Shown: piece after piece, positions 48,721 to 59,130 of the stretch
Numbering within the stretch: the first letter of the stretch is position 1
How the letters are laid out: every line of letters starts with the position of its first letter
NCBI GenBank assembly: GCA_947034885.2
Contig: OX344752.2
Span: forward strand, 9,734,001 to 9,798,000
Reading direction: 5' to 3'
DNA length: 64,000 bases
Origin: Thuidium tamariscinum
Lineage: Eukaryota; Streptophyta; Bryopsida; Hypnales; Thuidiaceae
Notes under the pieces: generated by a model
Databases searched by the model: none
What the model saw: only the letters and a program-made list of their open reading frames with translations
What the model was told of the DNA's origin: nothing
Position numbers and translations under genes: made by a program

Positions 48721-50545
48721 TCATTTCGCCTGCTGCTTAATATCTGCTGATCTCGGCCGCCGAGGTTTCTTGATTCCAGACGACGTGTTGCTGTGACCAG
48801 AGCTTGGGCTTCGACGCTGTGGCTTGATGGGCTTCTTCGATCCAAAAACGGATGAGAACACGAGAACGGATGCAACAACAGGAAGGGCCAATAACGCAGA
48901 GGCGAGAAACCAAATGAGTTCTTTGGTAGCCCAACGAGCTAAAACCTCGTGCTTGCCCATAGTTCCTTTAACTGAATCTTGGAGCTGCTCGTGGTAAGTT
49001 GTAGCCTGCGACACCACACTCTGATAGTGCTCATTCGCTATCTTTACGTAAGGCCCAGCCACGGAATTTGCTTTCTCCAGATGGGGGTTCAGGAAACTAG
49101 CTGCTTGCTCCACAAAAGGTTGGCTCCTCTCTCTCACAGTCTGAACATATGGGTCTACGCTCTCGTGCACCTGAGTGAAAGGTAAACTGTGAAAACGCGT
49201 ATCTTCCACCTCATCTAAACACTTGACAACATTCATGCCTACAATGAAATATTCTCCAAAACCAAACCGCCTCCCAAGCTCATACATATAGAACACCAGG
49301 AACGGAATAAGTATACGTGCCTGAGGAGCCGTCGTTTGATTTCAGGTCGGACGGAGCCTATGACCCGCTACATCAGAGCTCTAAAAGATTTCGTTTCTAC
49401 CACTAGGACATCAAACAAAGTGCGAAGTAGAGTCATGGCAAAAAGAACGAAAGGAAACGAATGTGTCCGACAATCAGATTCCAGGGTGCGCTAAAATCAA
49501 TCCGGAAAGCAAAAAAATGGGCGTTGTGTTGCAGCAGGTGCCGATCATGTGCTTCTAAAGCGCACAAAGCCACTGCCTTCAAATCTATCAAATACGTCGC
49601 AAATCAAACGAAATATCAATGAAATTCGATGACAAGTCATCAATGAAGTGAAAAGCATACCTTGGATAGATGCGGCAACAGATACTTCTTGCCATCTTTA
49701 TAGTACTGCAAGGCAAGCTTCTTGATTCTCTGATATTGTGGAACAATATTGGCCTTCACTTTCCTCCATTGAGAGCGCACCACGGGCTTCACCTTCTTAT
49801 TGAAGCTTCTCACGTAGGGCTTACTGAATTTCTCAGCTTGTGCAGCTTTGACAGATGCGGCCCGGTGTAGATGTTTCACCAGCGGCACACCGTGCGTTGC
49901 CCACCTCGAGGTCATAAGTGAATACAACTTGGCAGACTGGGTCGCCAACCAAGGCGGTAACCAGGCATCCGCGCTCTGAGCCACTTCACGAGATTTAGCA
50001 GCGGCCTCTTTCTGAGCCTTAAGCATGCCAGATTGCGCAATTTGAAGAGCCCGTTCCAACTGCCTCACCTTCGTTTTATATTCGTTCACAACGTCCACGA
50101 GTTTGGCCTTCTCACTGGCCTCCAGCTGAAAAGAATCGGCTTTCGCTTCAGCGATTTCTGCCCGCTTCAAGCTGAACGAGATTTCCACTTTTGAGCGCTC
50201 GAGCTCCTCCTTCAGGTTAGATACCTCAAGGCCTAGGTCAGAATTCTTTTGAGCGGCCACAGCAAGCTTCGCCTTCAAGTCGGAGATCCCCACATCCTTC
50301 AATTGCAGGATCTCCTTCTCCAAAGACCTAATCTTCTTGTCCTTCCGCTTCAAGGAAGATGCGTGTGTCTTCGCAGCCGCCTCCAAGTCCTCTACATGCG
50401 CCCTGAGCTCGACAATCTGATTCGTCAGCAGGTACTTCGTGTCCAGCTCTTCCCGATCTGGTAACCCATTCTCCACCTTTCCCAAGGTCAAAACCAGAGA
50501 ACTCAAGACCACGGCCAGAAGCAAAATCCAGCTCCGTATCGCCAT
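48721..50545 (-). CDS. ER coiled-coil membrane protein (At2g24420/At4g31340-type), complete, 2 exons
   Basis: Plant-specific family often annotated only as 'myosin heavy chain-related' or 'DNA repair ATPase-related'; its biochemical role is not known to me. Exons 49661-50545 and 48721-49170, joined in phase 0 (CCAAG|gtatgc, ctcag|GTGCAC); 444 aa. Residues 1-22 are a signal peptide (MAIRSWILLLAVVLSSLVLT). About 30-190 form a coiled coil rich in K/E/L heptads (KDKKIRSLEKEILQLKD). Next come the family words ADAWLPPWLATQSAKLYS and VDPYVQTVRERSQPFVEQ. Near the end are ATTYHEQLQDSV, then WATKELIWFLASALLALP, which opens the single membrane helix (about 379-402), and a basic cytosolic tail. Predicted topology: coiled coil in the ER lumen, C-terminal anchor. 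A GTG at 50563 in frame is preceded by TAG; the ATG at 50545 is the natural start. TTATGTAG just upstream could be a 5' UTR splice acceptor. Confidence 0.9.
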
Positions 50546-51440
50546 CCTGAACGCCACCGTCACCTACATAAATCGAAAAGAAAACACACGCATTATTCCT
50601 CAAACATCTAAATCCTCGAAAGAAACAGCAGCTCCAAAAGCGATCAATCCTCATATCGCAAAACTGAAATCTCAATCGCACAACTTCCTCCCAAAATGCA
50701 CAAAACCTGTGCAAATGACCAAAGAATTAAAGCTGATCGCAATGCGGAACACAAACAAAACATCCCAAGCCAAACCGAATTAGACAAAACTTTTACTGAC
50801 AACGAAAATTACATGACATGTAATTGAAATTGAAAACAGTAATAAATCTTACTCTCCGCTCTCTTTCACAAAACCTCTACACAGCAAGGAGAAAAATGGC
50901 AATGACCGCCAAAACCTCAGATCGCAAAACTCATGTGCCCTTGCCTTGCAGAGAACGCAAAGATTATGCAACTGCGACAGAAGCACCGACGTATCCGGGT
51001 CTTGATCAATCCGCCACCAATTTCGCCATCGCCATGCTTTCCTAAACCTCTCGAAAATTCAGGGAACGATTTGAACGCAACGATGGTGATGACAATCCGA
51101 TCATGGAAACACAAACCCCAAAATCACTAATCCGAGATAGGACGGGCTCCTCTGTTCTGTTGGCGACTTGTAGGGTTTTGGAGAACGTCAAGAAAAGTCC
51201 GAAATTAGGGTTTGGGCAGAAGGGACCGTATCCGGTGGTCAGGGTTGGGAAAAAAAATATATTTATGAAAAAAATTTAACTATGAAATGCCGAAATAGTG
51301 AGGGGGAGTTATTATTCCCCAAAAAAATTAGGGCTTGCCATCGCATTGCATAACTATTATGATTATTAAATTTCAAGATGATACTCCGTACTAAGTATAT
51401 ATGAGAATATTAGCAATAGAAATAATGGAAATAAAATTAT
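50546..51440. promoter_or_regulatory. Upstream region of the ER coiled-coil gene, with telo-box-like motifs
   Basis: Contains TGTAGGGTTTTGG near 51170 and AAATTAGGGTTTGGG near 51205, both resembling plant telo-box promoter motifs (AAACCCTA on the gene strand). A 5' UTR intron may end at the TATGTAG next to 50564. No gene seen here; open frames are short and unlike any family. DNA becomes AT-rich after 51,250. Confidence 0.4.
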
Positions 51441-51479
51441 TTATTTATAAATTTTGTGTGAAAGAAAGAATAAATTCCT

Positions 51480-52430
51480 TAATATTTTTATAACCCTACG
51501 ATATAAAAGAAAGTTTATAAAGTTTGACAAATACCTCAACTTATTTATGAGGGCATTGACATCAAATTGAACCCCTGGAAAGTTGTTGGTAGTAAGGAAT
51601 CTTATCACAGACTCCAATAACTTGTTGCGGTAGAAACCATTTTTCTCCAAAATTGAAATCAATATGTGGATTTCATGGACCGCATTGGAAATATCACTAG
51701 AGAGATATAAGATGGGGAAGGTTTAGGAGACAACAATCCCATATGATTGTTGTATAGGTCTATTAGAGTGGAAGACAATATATTGTGCATAAGAGAATCG
51801 TAACTTCTTTTTCTTATCGAATTTAGTCAATTGATAGTTACTAGGCACTAGATTCAAATCAGTCACATCAATGTTTAAATTCATAAAGTGAGCTGAAATA
51901 CCCCTTGTGGGATCAGAGTCAACAAACTTTGTCACTTTGGGCTTGATTTCTAACACCTGCAAGGGATAAATCCAGAAAGGGTTGTTTTTCTCACGCTCTT
52001 GGTCAGGTGATAAAAATTGTGTAGCGATGCTATTGTTGACAAGACATAAGTCATCAATGTAGTGGAAAGCAAAGCAAAATCTAGCCATTAGATCAAGCCG
52101 ATTCAAACGTGCTAATCTCTGGATGAATTGTGACTCATAATAGACTAAATACATGTTACACCATAAAGGTGAACATGAAAAACCCATAGGTATTCCAATG
52201 ACTTGTTGCCAAACCCTATCTCCAAGGTTGACAAAATAATTGCGCATAAGCCAACTGTATAGGTTGATTAGACGTTGTTCATCTAAACTGAACCAATTAT
52301 CAGGTGGGGTTGATGTAGCCTACTTAGCTCGTGCTACTTGTCCATTCTGGTCCACTCTAATCCAAATTTTAGGACTGGCCCGAGGATGTGCTTTAGCATT
52401 TTGTTTGAACCCTATACGAACCCTATAAGA
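51480..52430 (-). pseudogene. Reverse transcriptase fragment (YIDD type, possibly Penelope-like)
   Basis: A single minus-strand frame of about 300 codons interrupted by two stops (TAG near 52320, TAA near 51723). It contains DEQRLINLYSWLMRNYFVNL, then RVWQQVIGIPMGFSCSPLWC (RT motif 4, GIPMG.SCSPL) and MYLVYYESQFI. The catalytic box FCFAFHYIDDLCLVNN carries the two Asp residues. Downstream come PLQVLEIKPKVTKF, FPILYLSSDISNAVHEIHIL and FLTTNNFPGVQFDVNALI. The IPMG and YIDD wording is like Penelope-like or related non-LTR reverse transcriptases rather than Copia/Gypsy (YVDD with IKTAFL) enzymes. No GIY-YIG endonuclease is visible in the window. No virus-like partner genes are present. Confidence 0.65.
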
Positions 52431-53460
52431 AACTCATGTTTTTTTTGGTGTCAAGAAAAACGACAGATTTGACATTGGAATGTTGTGTGTGATGTTTTAC
52501 CACGTCAAAACGGACATTGTTTTACTTGCGTTAATTTTAACGTGCCAAAAACATGCTATGCTAATGAAAACATGACATGTTAAGCCTTGAACATAAAAAA
52601 AACACTGGTCAATGGGGCCCTCAAAGTTTGCCATGTGGCTGCTACCTAAGTGCGAGAATGCCAACATAGAAGATTTTTCATCCATTGCCCGTCGATGATG
52701 TGGCACATGATGTGGTAGTGACATGGTATGCCATGTGGCAATCAAAAATTGGATGATGTGGCATTCAAATATGTTGAGATGGCATGTCACATCAACACAA
52801 TTTTGTACCACTTGAAAATGTCAAACTATTTTTAAAGATGTCAACTTAGACATTTTCATGATTTTTGGGATGTTAGCTTAGACATCCACACATTTCATGA
52901 GATGATTTTTGAGACATCAACTTGAACATCGAGATGTTTTGCAATGTTAACTTAAATGTTGACATTTCTTAATAAATGCATATTGAATTAAATTAAATTA
53001 AATTAAATTAAAGTTAAAAAAATGATGTCATGTTTGACATCTTAGTAATTGAATGCAATATAGAACATGGTGTCAATATGTACAGTCCCATCTCTCCACC
53101 ATAATGCACATATGAATTTTAAAATAATCACCAAATACATATGCAATGCAAGTATAATGTCTACTAAAGCATGTCGTGTCCATTGAAGCATCATATAATA
53201 CTTTGTACACTACATACAAAATTCCATACATCACTTACAATATTCCATATATTATGTACAATACATCATACACACACCATACAACATACTTAATACTCCA
53301 TACAATTTACACATTACAATATACACCATATTTCACCTCAAAAGACATTTGCCTTTGAATATGTAAGGAGGAAAACTCAAGATCTTTATACATGTTCGAG
53401 GGTGGAAGGTAAAACAAACTATATGGGGCATTGTGCTAAAATGTAGAAATTGGGGTTACA
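52431..53460. repeat. Degenerate short repeats (GACATC/GATGT words and CCATAC words)
   Basis: From about 52640 to 52980 variants of GATGT(T)AACTTAGACAT and ATGTGGCA recur irregularly. At 53185-53330 the word TTCCATA.A/TACAAT recurs every 15-25 bases. There is an (AAATT)n run at 52984-53010. No coding sequence. Confidence 0.5.
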
Positions 53461-53464
53461 AGTA

Positions 53465-53700
53465 CATTTTTAGACCAGATTTAGGCATAGTATAGCAACT
53501 TTTTTCAAAATACTTTCAACTAAGAAAAGTTGGTGATTTAAGCTAAGTTTCATCTCCAAAAATCTGTTTTAGATTTCAAGTCTTTAACTAAAAGTTATGG
53601 GCAAATTTAAGAGACTGATTGGAAGGGGCAATTTCTTTGGCATTTTTTGACATTTTCATTGACATAAAATCTAACATCCTTTCAAATCTAGCCTTATAGA
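53465..53700. repeat. Half copy of foldback family 3
   Basis: Begins GACCAGATTTAGGCATAGTA and shares CAACTAAGAAAAGTTGGTGA, AGTTTCATC..AAAAATC.GTTTTA and CTAAAAGTTATGGGCA with 38910-39245. The opposite terminus is not found nearby. Confidence 0.45.
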
Positions 53701-54838
53701 AGACATGGCATTCCTTGTTACAATGTTGTACATGATGTCTCAATGGACATGTTCATGTTGTTCACAACATTCAAACAAAGGTATTTGTTTTAGAATTTTA
53801 TCTCTACATCTTAGTTAGAAGAAATATCTTTCTAATAAACATGAATTTCAACCTACAATTTTGAGCTTCATCTAATAATAACTATAAGTTTCTATTTCCA
53901 AAAACTTTTATCTCAAATAACAAGTGGTATGTATTTTAAAAAAGCTTGAAAAATGAATTGAAATAACATGTATTTTAAATAAGTCAAATAGTTATAGAGA
54001 TCACATTTAGATGACTGTAGCATCAACAATTAAGGAAAATAAACTTTCATTATGAAGTTATTTTTTAGAATGTTTTGTTGAATTTTTAAACATTTTTGTC
54101 TTATATAATATAGGGATGAAGAAGTTATTTTTATCTTTATAAGTATCTTTTTTACTTGAAAAATTTGTAATTAATTATTGTAAACAAGAAAAAATGTCAA
54201 TAATTCAAAACATAAACTTTCAAAGTAGTAAAATCTATTCATATTTTTTTCAAGCAATTAAATGTACTCCTTATGTATAAGTATCTATAAATAAATAAGT
54301 ATCTATATATATGTATCTATATGTAAATTTATATAACATTTAAGCAATCTACCTTCTTTAAAAATATAAAAAGATTTTACAACTTTGAAAGTTTGTGTTT
54401 GGAATTATCAATAATTTATTTGTTCAATGTAATTAGTTACAAATTTTTGAAATAATTGAATACACTATAGAATTAAAAATAACACACTCGTACATTACTA
54501 TGTTAGATAAAAAATTGTTATAAACAAGAATGAAAAATTGAAAAAAATTATTCTCTATTAAAAATCAATTGCAAAATAATTATGAAAAAAGAGAATAATG
54601 TGGAATTTTTTTAATTCTTGTTGAAGACTTATATAGTCCTAAGAAGTGGCACTCTCTTATATTTTGCATACACCTATAGTAATGACTTATTTAAAAGGGG
54701 ACTATTTACCTTGTAAAATTCATGAAAAGACATAGTATTTTTTATATTAAAGATAAATATTGGTGATTAATTAATTGCATCATAATTATTGGTAATTATG
54801 ATTTTTTTGGTGGACATTTTAAAATAGAATATATTACT
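53701..54838. other. AT-rich intergenic DNA
   Basis: No gene or element assigned; includes a TATCTATATATATGTATCTATA-type stretch near 54300. Confidence 0.4.
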
Positions 54839-56562
54839 TATCCCCTAAAACACCATTTCCCTTTGAGGGAAAAATGGAATTTTGGGCAGGTACCTACGAG
54901 TTCAAATTTTATTCTAATTTCTTTTTTTTAACCCCTAAAGATTTTTGACTATGTTTTCACCAAAATCGCTTTAAAACTGTCATTTTTTAGACAACTACCA
55001 AATTTTAAGAAAAAAACATTTTTGGAAAAAAAATAACAATAGGATCTTTTAGAAAACAAGTTTAAGAAGATGTGAAAAAAATTTCATCAATTTCCGATGT
55101 GTAGATTGCAAGATAATAGTGTTTGAAGTGACAAAAATCCTTTTAATACCATTGTGAAAATCCAAGCAGCTCCACTTCTCCAGGTTACATTTGTATAAAA
55201 AAAGTTCAAATTGGTGGTTACTCTCTGGATTCATTCTGAAAGGCAAGTTGGCTATATGCAAAAAAAAATTCAAATCATTTGGAGTTGTAAAACATAGAGG
55301 AAAAAAATAACGAGTACAAAGAAGTAGAAAATGAGCCAAAACACTAAATTGTAAACAACTTATTTATGGAATTGAAATTTTTTGATCCCAATGGTTAAAA
55401 TGTTGTAATAAACAAGCTTCACCTATTGCAATTACTTTTATCCAAAAATATTAAAAATTGAATTAAATAAAGGATTTCAAACTTTTTTTGTAGTATAGGA
55501 ATTTTGTATCTAGCCACAAACTACCTCAAACTAAACCTCCTCATAACTTTTGATTCACTAATCCAAATGGAGTGATTCAAAGATTCTTGCATACTCAAAA
55601 TTTTAAATAAAATATTTCAATTTTTTATTTTATCTACCCAGGCTGCCTAGAGATCAAAGGAAGTTACATATCATGCAATAACTTTTTGACTATGTAGTCA
55701 AATGTTATGAAACTTGTTGGGCCTTAAAGCTACTCTTTGGGCGCATATTGTGTGAAAATTTTAAAGAAAAAAATAAAAACTCCATTTGTAGTGAGCTGCC
55801 CAAAATCGCTATGTTGCCAAAAAATGTAGTTTGGTCCTTTAGGGGTTAAATCTTGAAGATAGAATTATAGAAATATTTGTTGTCTTTATGGAAATACAAT
55901 TTTTTTCAATTGATGCCTAGGAATAAAATTTATATCCAAAATCACTCAAAATAAGGGAGATCACGCAACAAAACAAATTTTGAAAGTTTGAGTTCTAAAA
56001 AAAATAACTTGTAGAATGCAATTTTGAATGCAATTTCTACTATTTTTCAAAAAGAAATTGCCACATGGTTTATTTTTCTTGCTAGAATAATCCCACCATT
56101 GGGATTAGTGCATTCTAATTCCACCTTCAAGATATTAATTATTTAACTTTTCTTTCTATTTCATACCTACTTCTATACAACAATTTTTTAAAGAATAAAA
56201 ATTAAGTATTTTTTTACTTTTTTTTTCCCCTAGAGTCTCAACTCAATTATACACCTCAAAGATTTAAAGCTCAAAACTCTATAGTGCAAAAAAATAAAGT
56301 TAAGAAGGCTCAAAGTCAAAAAATCCAATCCCACAATGTGCTAAAAAACTTGTTTTTTTCACTTTAAATGTAAAGATCTTGCAATCTATATAGTCAAAAA
56401 TTTTGAAATTTTTTCCATACACTCTCATACTAGTTAGGTATAAGATACTATGGTTAGATTTGCAGAAAAAATAGTTTTCAAATTTTTGTACTCTTTGCTA
56501 TAAAAATAGAAATTTTTATTTATTTTTTCACAAAAAATAAGACCTTGGTCCTTTAGGGATTA
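54839..56562. mobile_element. TIR element E3 of the CCCCTAAAG family, split by a nested element
   Basis: Outer ends: ATCCCCTAAAACACCATTTC then CCTTTGAGGG on the left, and GACCTTGGTCCTTTAGGGAT on the right. The left part (54839-54927) and right part (55850-56562) together match E1 and E2 in order: GGCAGGTACCTACGA, then after the insertion TTGATGCCTAGGAATAAAATT, AATCACTCAAAATAAGGGAG, AATCCCACCATTGGGATTAG, TACACTCTCATACTAGTTAG. Without the insertion the element would be about 0.8 kb. No coding capacity. Confidence 0.65.
54928..55849. mobile_element. Nested 0.92-kb TIR element, sister of the 17.3-kb copy
   Basis: Ends TTAACCCCTAAAG (54928-54940) and CTTTAGGGGTTAA (55837-55849), identical to those of 17340-18287. 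Body similar throughout, including TTTTTGACTATGTTTTCACC, GTGTAGATTGCAAGATAA, ACTTTTTGACTATGTAGTCA and TAGTGAGCTGCCCAAAA. It lies inside E3. Confidence 0.7.
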
Positions 56563-57057
56563 TACATCATTATTTTTCCATAGACCCTAATCTTTTTTTA
56601 CACCCTATTTTTTTCCCTTAGATACAAAATTTTATAGTATTATTTGCATATATCATATGTACCCTGAAATGAAGTACTCTATTTAGAATATAGGCAAAAT
56701 TTTATGACAAATCACCCCATTAATGAATACATTTAAAGCTTCATATCGTAACCTATAATCTTTTTTTTAGTTATTCATATTTGTATATACTATTTTATAT
56801 GTACTCTTCATATAATTTATACTATTATGTCTAATTCTATAGTATATATAATCTTGTATGTTTCACAATTTTAAAGCACCCTATGATAAATATAATTTGC
56901 TTACAAATTTTACATGAAATGAATATATTAAACCTTATACTTTATTACACACTGTTCTTATGTTTTTCAACAATGTTTCCCTCCAACATCCCAAGTTGTC
57001 AAATACCATTCCCACCAATTCTATTGATACAGAGACCTGCGATAGAAAATAACCAAG
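56563..57057. other. AT-rich intergenic DNA
   Basis: No feature seen. Confidence 0.4.
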
Positions 57058-57830
57058 ATGACAAGAAGTAACAATGATGCTAAGACAATAAGACTCCTGT
57101 GCGATCTTGAACCTATATATGACTTTCAAGAGAAACTCTTGCAAATGCTAAAACACTATGCCTACCTTTGTCTCCATATTTCACAAAGTTTGCATCCAAC
57201 CTTTGGAGGAGCCACTAGAAGAGATGCCAAACCAAATACCTCTGCTGCTAGTGTTAGTGACAAGCAAAGAAACTTTGTCACTGTCTCTACAGCCTGGATG
57301 TCCAAGCTCCTCAAAATTTAGTCAAGGGCCAACACGAGTGTTCTATGACAAGGATATACCTGCTTGCTGTGACTACAGTTGTCAGAGTAATGACAGTTGG
57401 TTGCTTGCACCCAAAACGTTGAATAGTGTAGCACTCTCATATGACGCTGGACACTTGGTGCAAGAGCCCTTTTGGTATGCTCTCAAGTCTACAACAAATT
57501 TCGGCATTCTCTGCTGGTTACTACATTTGGTGCTGTTGTTGCTCTGGCGCAAAGGCAGTCTAGTAGTACATCAAGAAGCAACCCAAAAGCTTTAAATAAG
57601 ACAGATATTTTAACAAGTAATAACACCCATAAGAGAATCTGTCGTTGTTCACATTTGAGATTAGATTCACAACAACTCTGTAGTAAAAGGTAGCCAGATG
57701 TAAAAAAAGTTGCGATAGTTCATGACTTGGTGAGGGGATTTCAAAGCCCACAAATACCTGAGCTGGCTGATACATCATTTGCGCATTCGGTGGCATAGGT
57801 GGCTGGCCGACCATCATCTCCTACATCATG
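57058..57830. other. Possible gene remnant(s), unrecognised
   Basis: Less AT-rich than its surroundings. On the plus strand two overlapping frames look coding in succession: RVFYDKDIPACCDYSCQSND and DAGHLVQEPFWYAL in one, then VYNKFRHSLLVTTFGAVVAL in another. That would fit a gene broken by a frameshift near 57485. On the minus strand a Pro/Met/Gln-rich start (MMVGQPPMPPNAQMMYQPAQ, from 57817) ends at a gtatttg donor-like site. I do not recognise either protein. The CACTA element begins 57 bases beyond, so this may be a host gene it landed next to. Confidence 0.25.
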
Positions 57831-57889
57831 ACAGCTGTAATAAGCAATTATGAAAAGTATACAAATCTAAACCAAAGAATTGCTTACAC

Positions 57890-59130
57890 TACTAGAAATG
57901 GGGGGTATATATGACTTGAAAGAATGACTTCTTGTCCGGTTTTACTGAAAAATGACTTCACCTTCTATAATTGCACCAGTTGCCCGATGGAAGAAGAACA
58001 CAGTCACTTCGGAGTCATTTTACGGTACTTGCGGATGAAGACTGAATGGAGAGGGTTTAAGCAGTGGACTTTCGTTGATCTGGGGTTTGAGAGGATGGTG
58101 AGTGGGGACGGGCGGACAAGTAAGTGAAGAGGTACTTGATCACTGTCATTCACTGCGACTGGGACTTACTGAAGGACGACTTCCGTATGACTTCAGGGGC
58201 ATTGAAATGCAAAATTTCAGTTTTCTCGTCCAAGCACGGGCAGGGCAGCTAGCTGACGTGGACAGTCGTAGATTCCCGGTTGCTTTGCTACGACTGCGCT
58301 TCACTTCAAAATGACTTCTAATTCACTGAAGCGTATTTTTCTCATGTCAAAGCAGCCCTTCATGGGCTTAGGCATTCAGGATTCACATGCTTCCTAATGT
58401 AGAGTTCGCTCACTCCAGGTTCTGTGATTAGACCAGAGGAGACTTACGAGAAAATGATGCAAAATATTGGGGAATTCAATGCGTAAGTAGCTTAGACTCT
58501 AAGCGATTTGAGTGAACTCCACCTACCATGGATGGCCACACAACAAGTTCCTGTCCCTGAAAGGATTCAAATACCCTGACTTACTTTCTACACAAAAAAC
58601 ATCGGTGGTCTTAAAGAATCCATATGGATCAGCAGAGACTAAACCTTGCATGCGAAGTACTAAGAGAATCAATGGAATATGCTTAGTTGCACCTTTCATA
58701 CGTATAGAAATTGGCCTTACGGTCGAGACAGTCTTTTCGTCTCATCGAGATCACCAATAGCAAAGACGTGTTACTATATGGTGTACTGACCACTACTCTA
58801 TTTTTTAGTCATTTATCGCTACTTAGTAGCCTCTTCATTGAAACTTTAGAATCACTTGACTCGACTTCATTGAAACTTCGGAATGACTTCACTCGACTTC
58901 ATTGAAACTTAGGGTTTAGGGTGAGACACTCTTCAGGGAGGGCGCTTCAGTTTTACTGGATGACTGTAGTAATAGTATGGACTGAAGAGTTCAGAGAAGT
59001 CCACAAATGTGGACGAAAATAGGATTCACTAACTCCGAAGTCCACCTATACCACCTCAGTACTGCAGATGAGTTTCACATGTTCCAACAATGCAACATCA
59101 TTGGTACACTGGAAGTGGAATCCTCATTCT
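57890..59130. repeat. CACTA subterminal repeat region
   Basis: At least a dozen copies of TGACTTC or GAAGTCA variants (also ACTGAAG and CACTTCA) lie in both orientations between the terminus and the transposase stop codon. Such arrays bind the element's own transposase in En/Spm. Plus-strand open frames here have no motif. Confidence 0.6.

Noticed and set aside
50546-50563. GTG at 50563 as start of the ER coiled-coil protein
   Set aside because: GTG is not a usual nuclear start, and the in-frame ATG at 50545 begins directly with the signal peptide.
51480-52430. Endogenous viral reverse transcriptase
   Set aside because: No capsid, protease, movement-protein or RNase H motif nearby, and the IPMG/YIDD wording suits a retroelement rather than a pararetrovirus.
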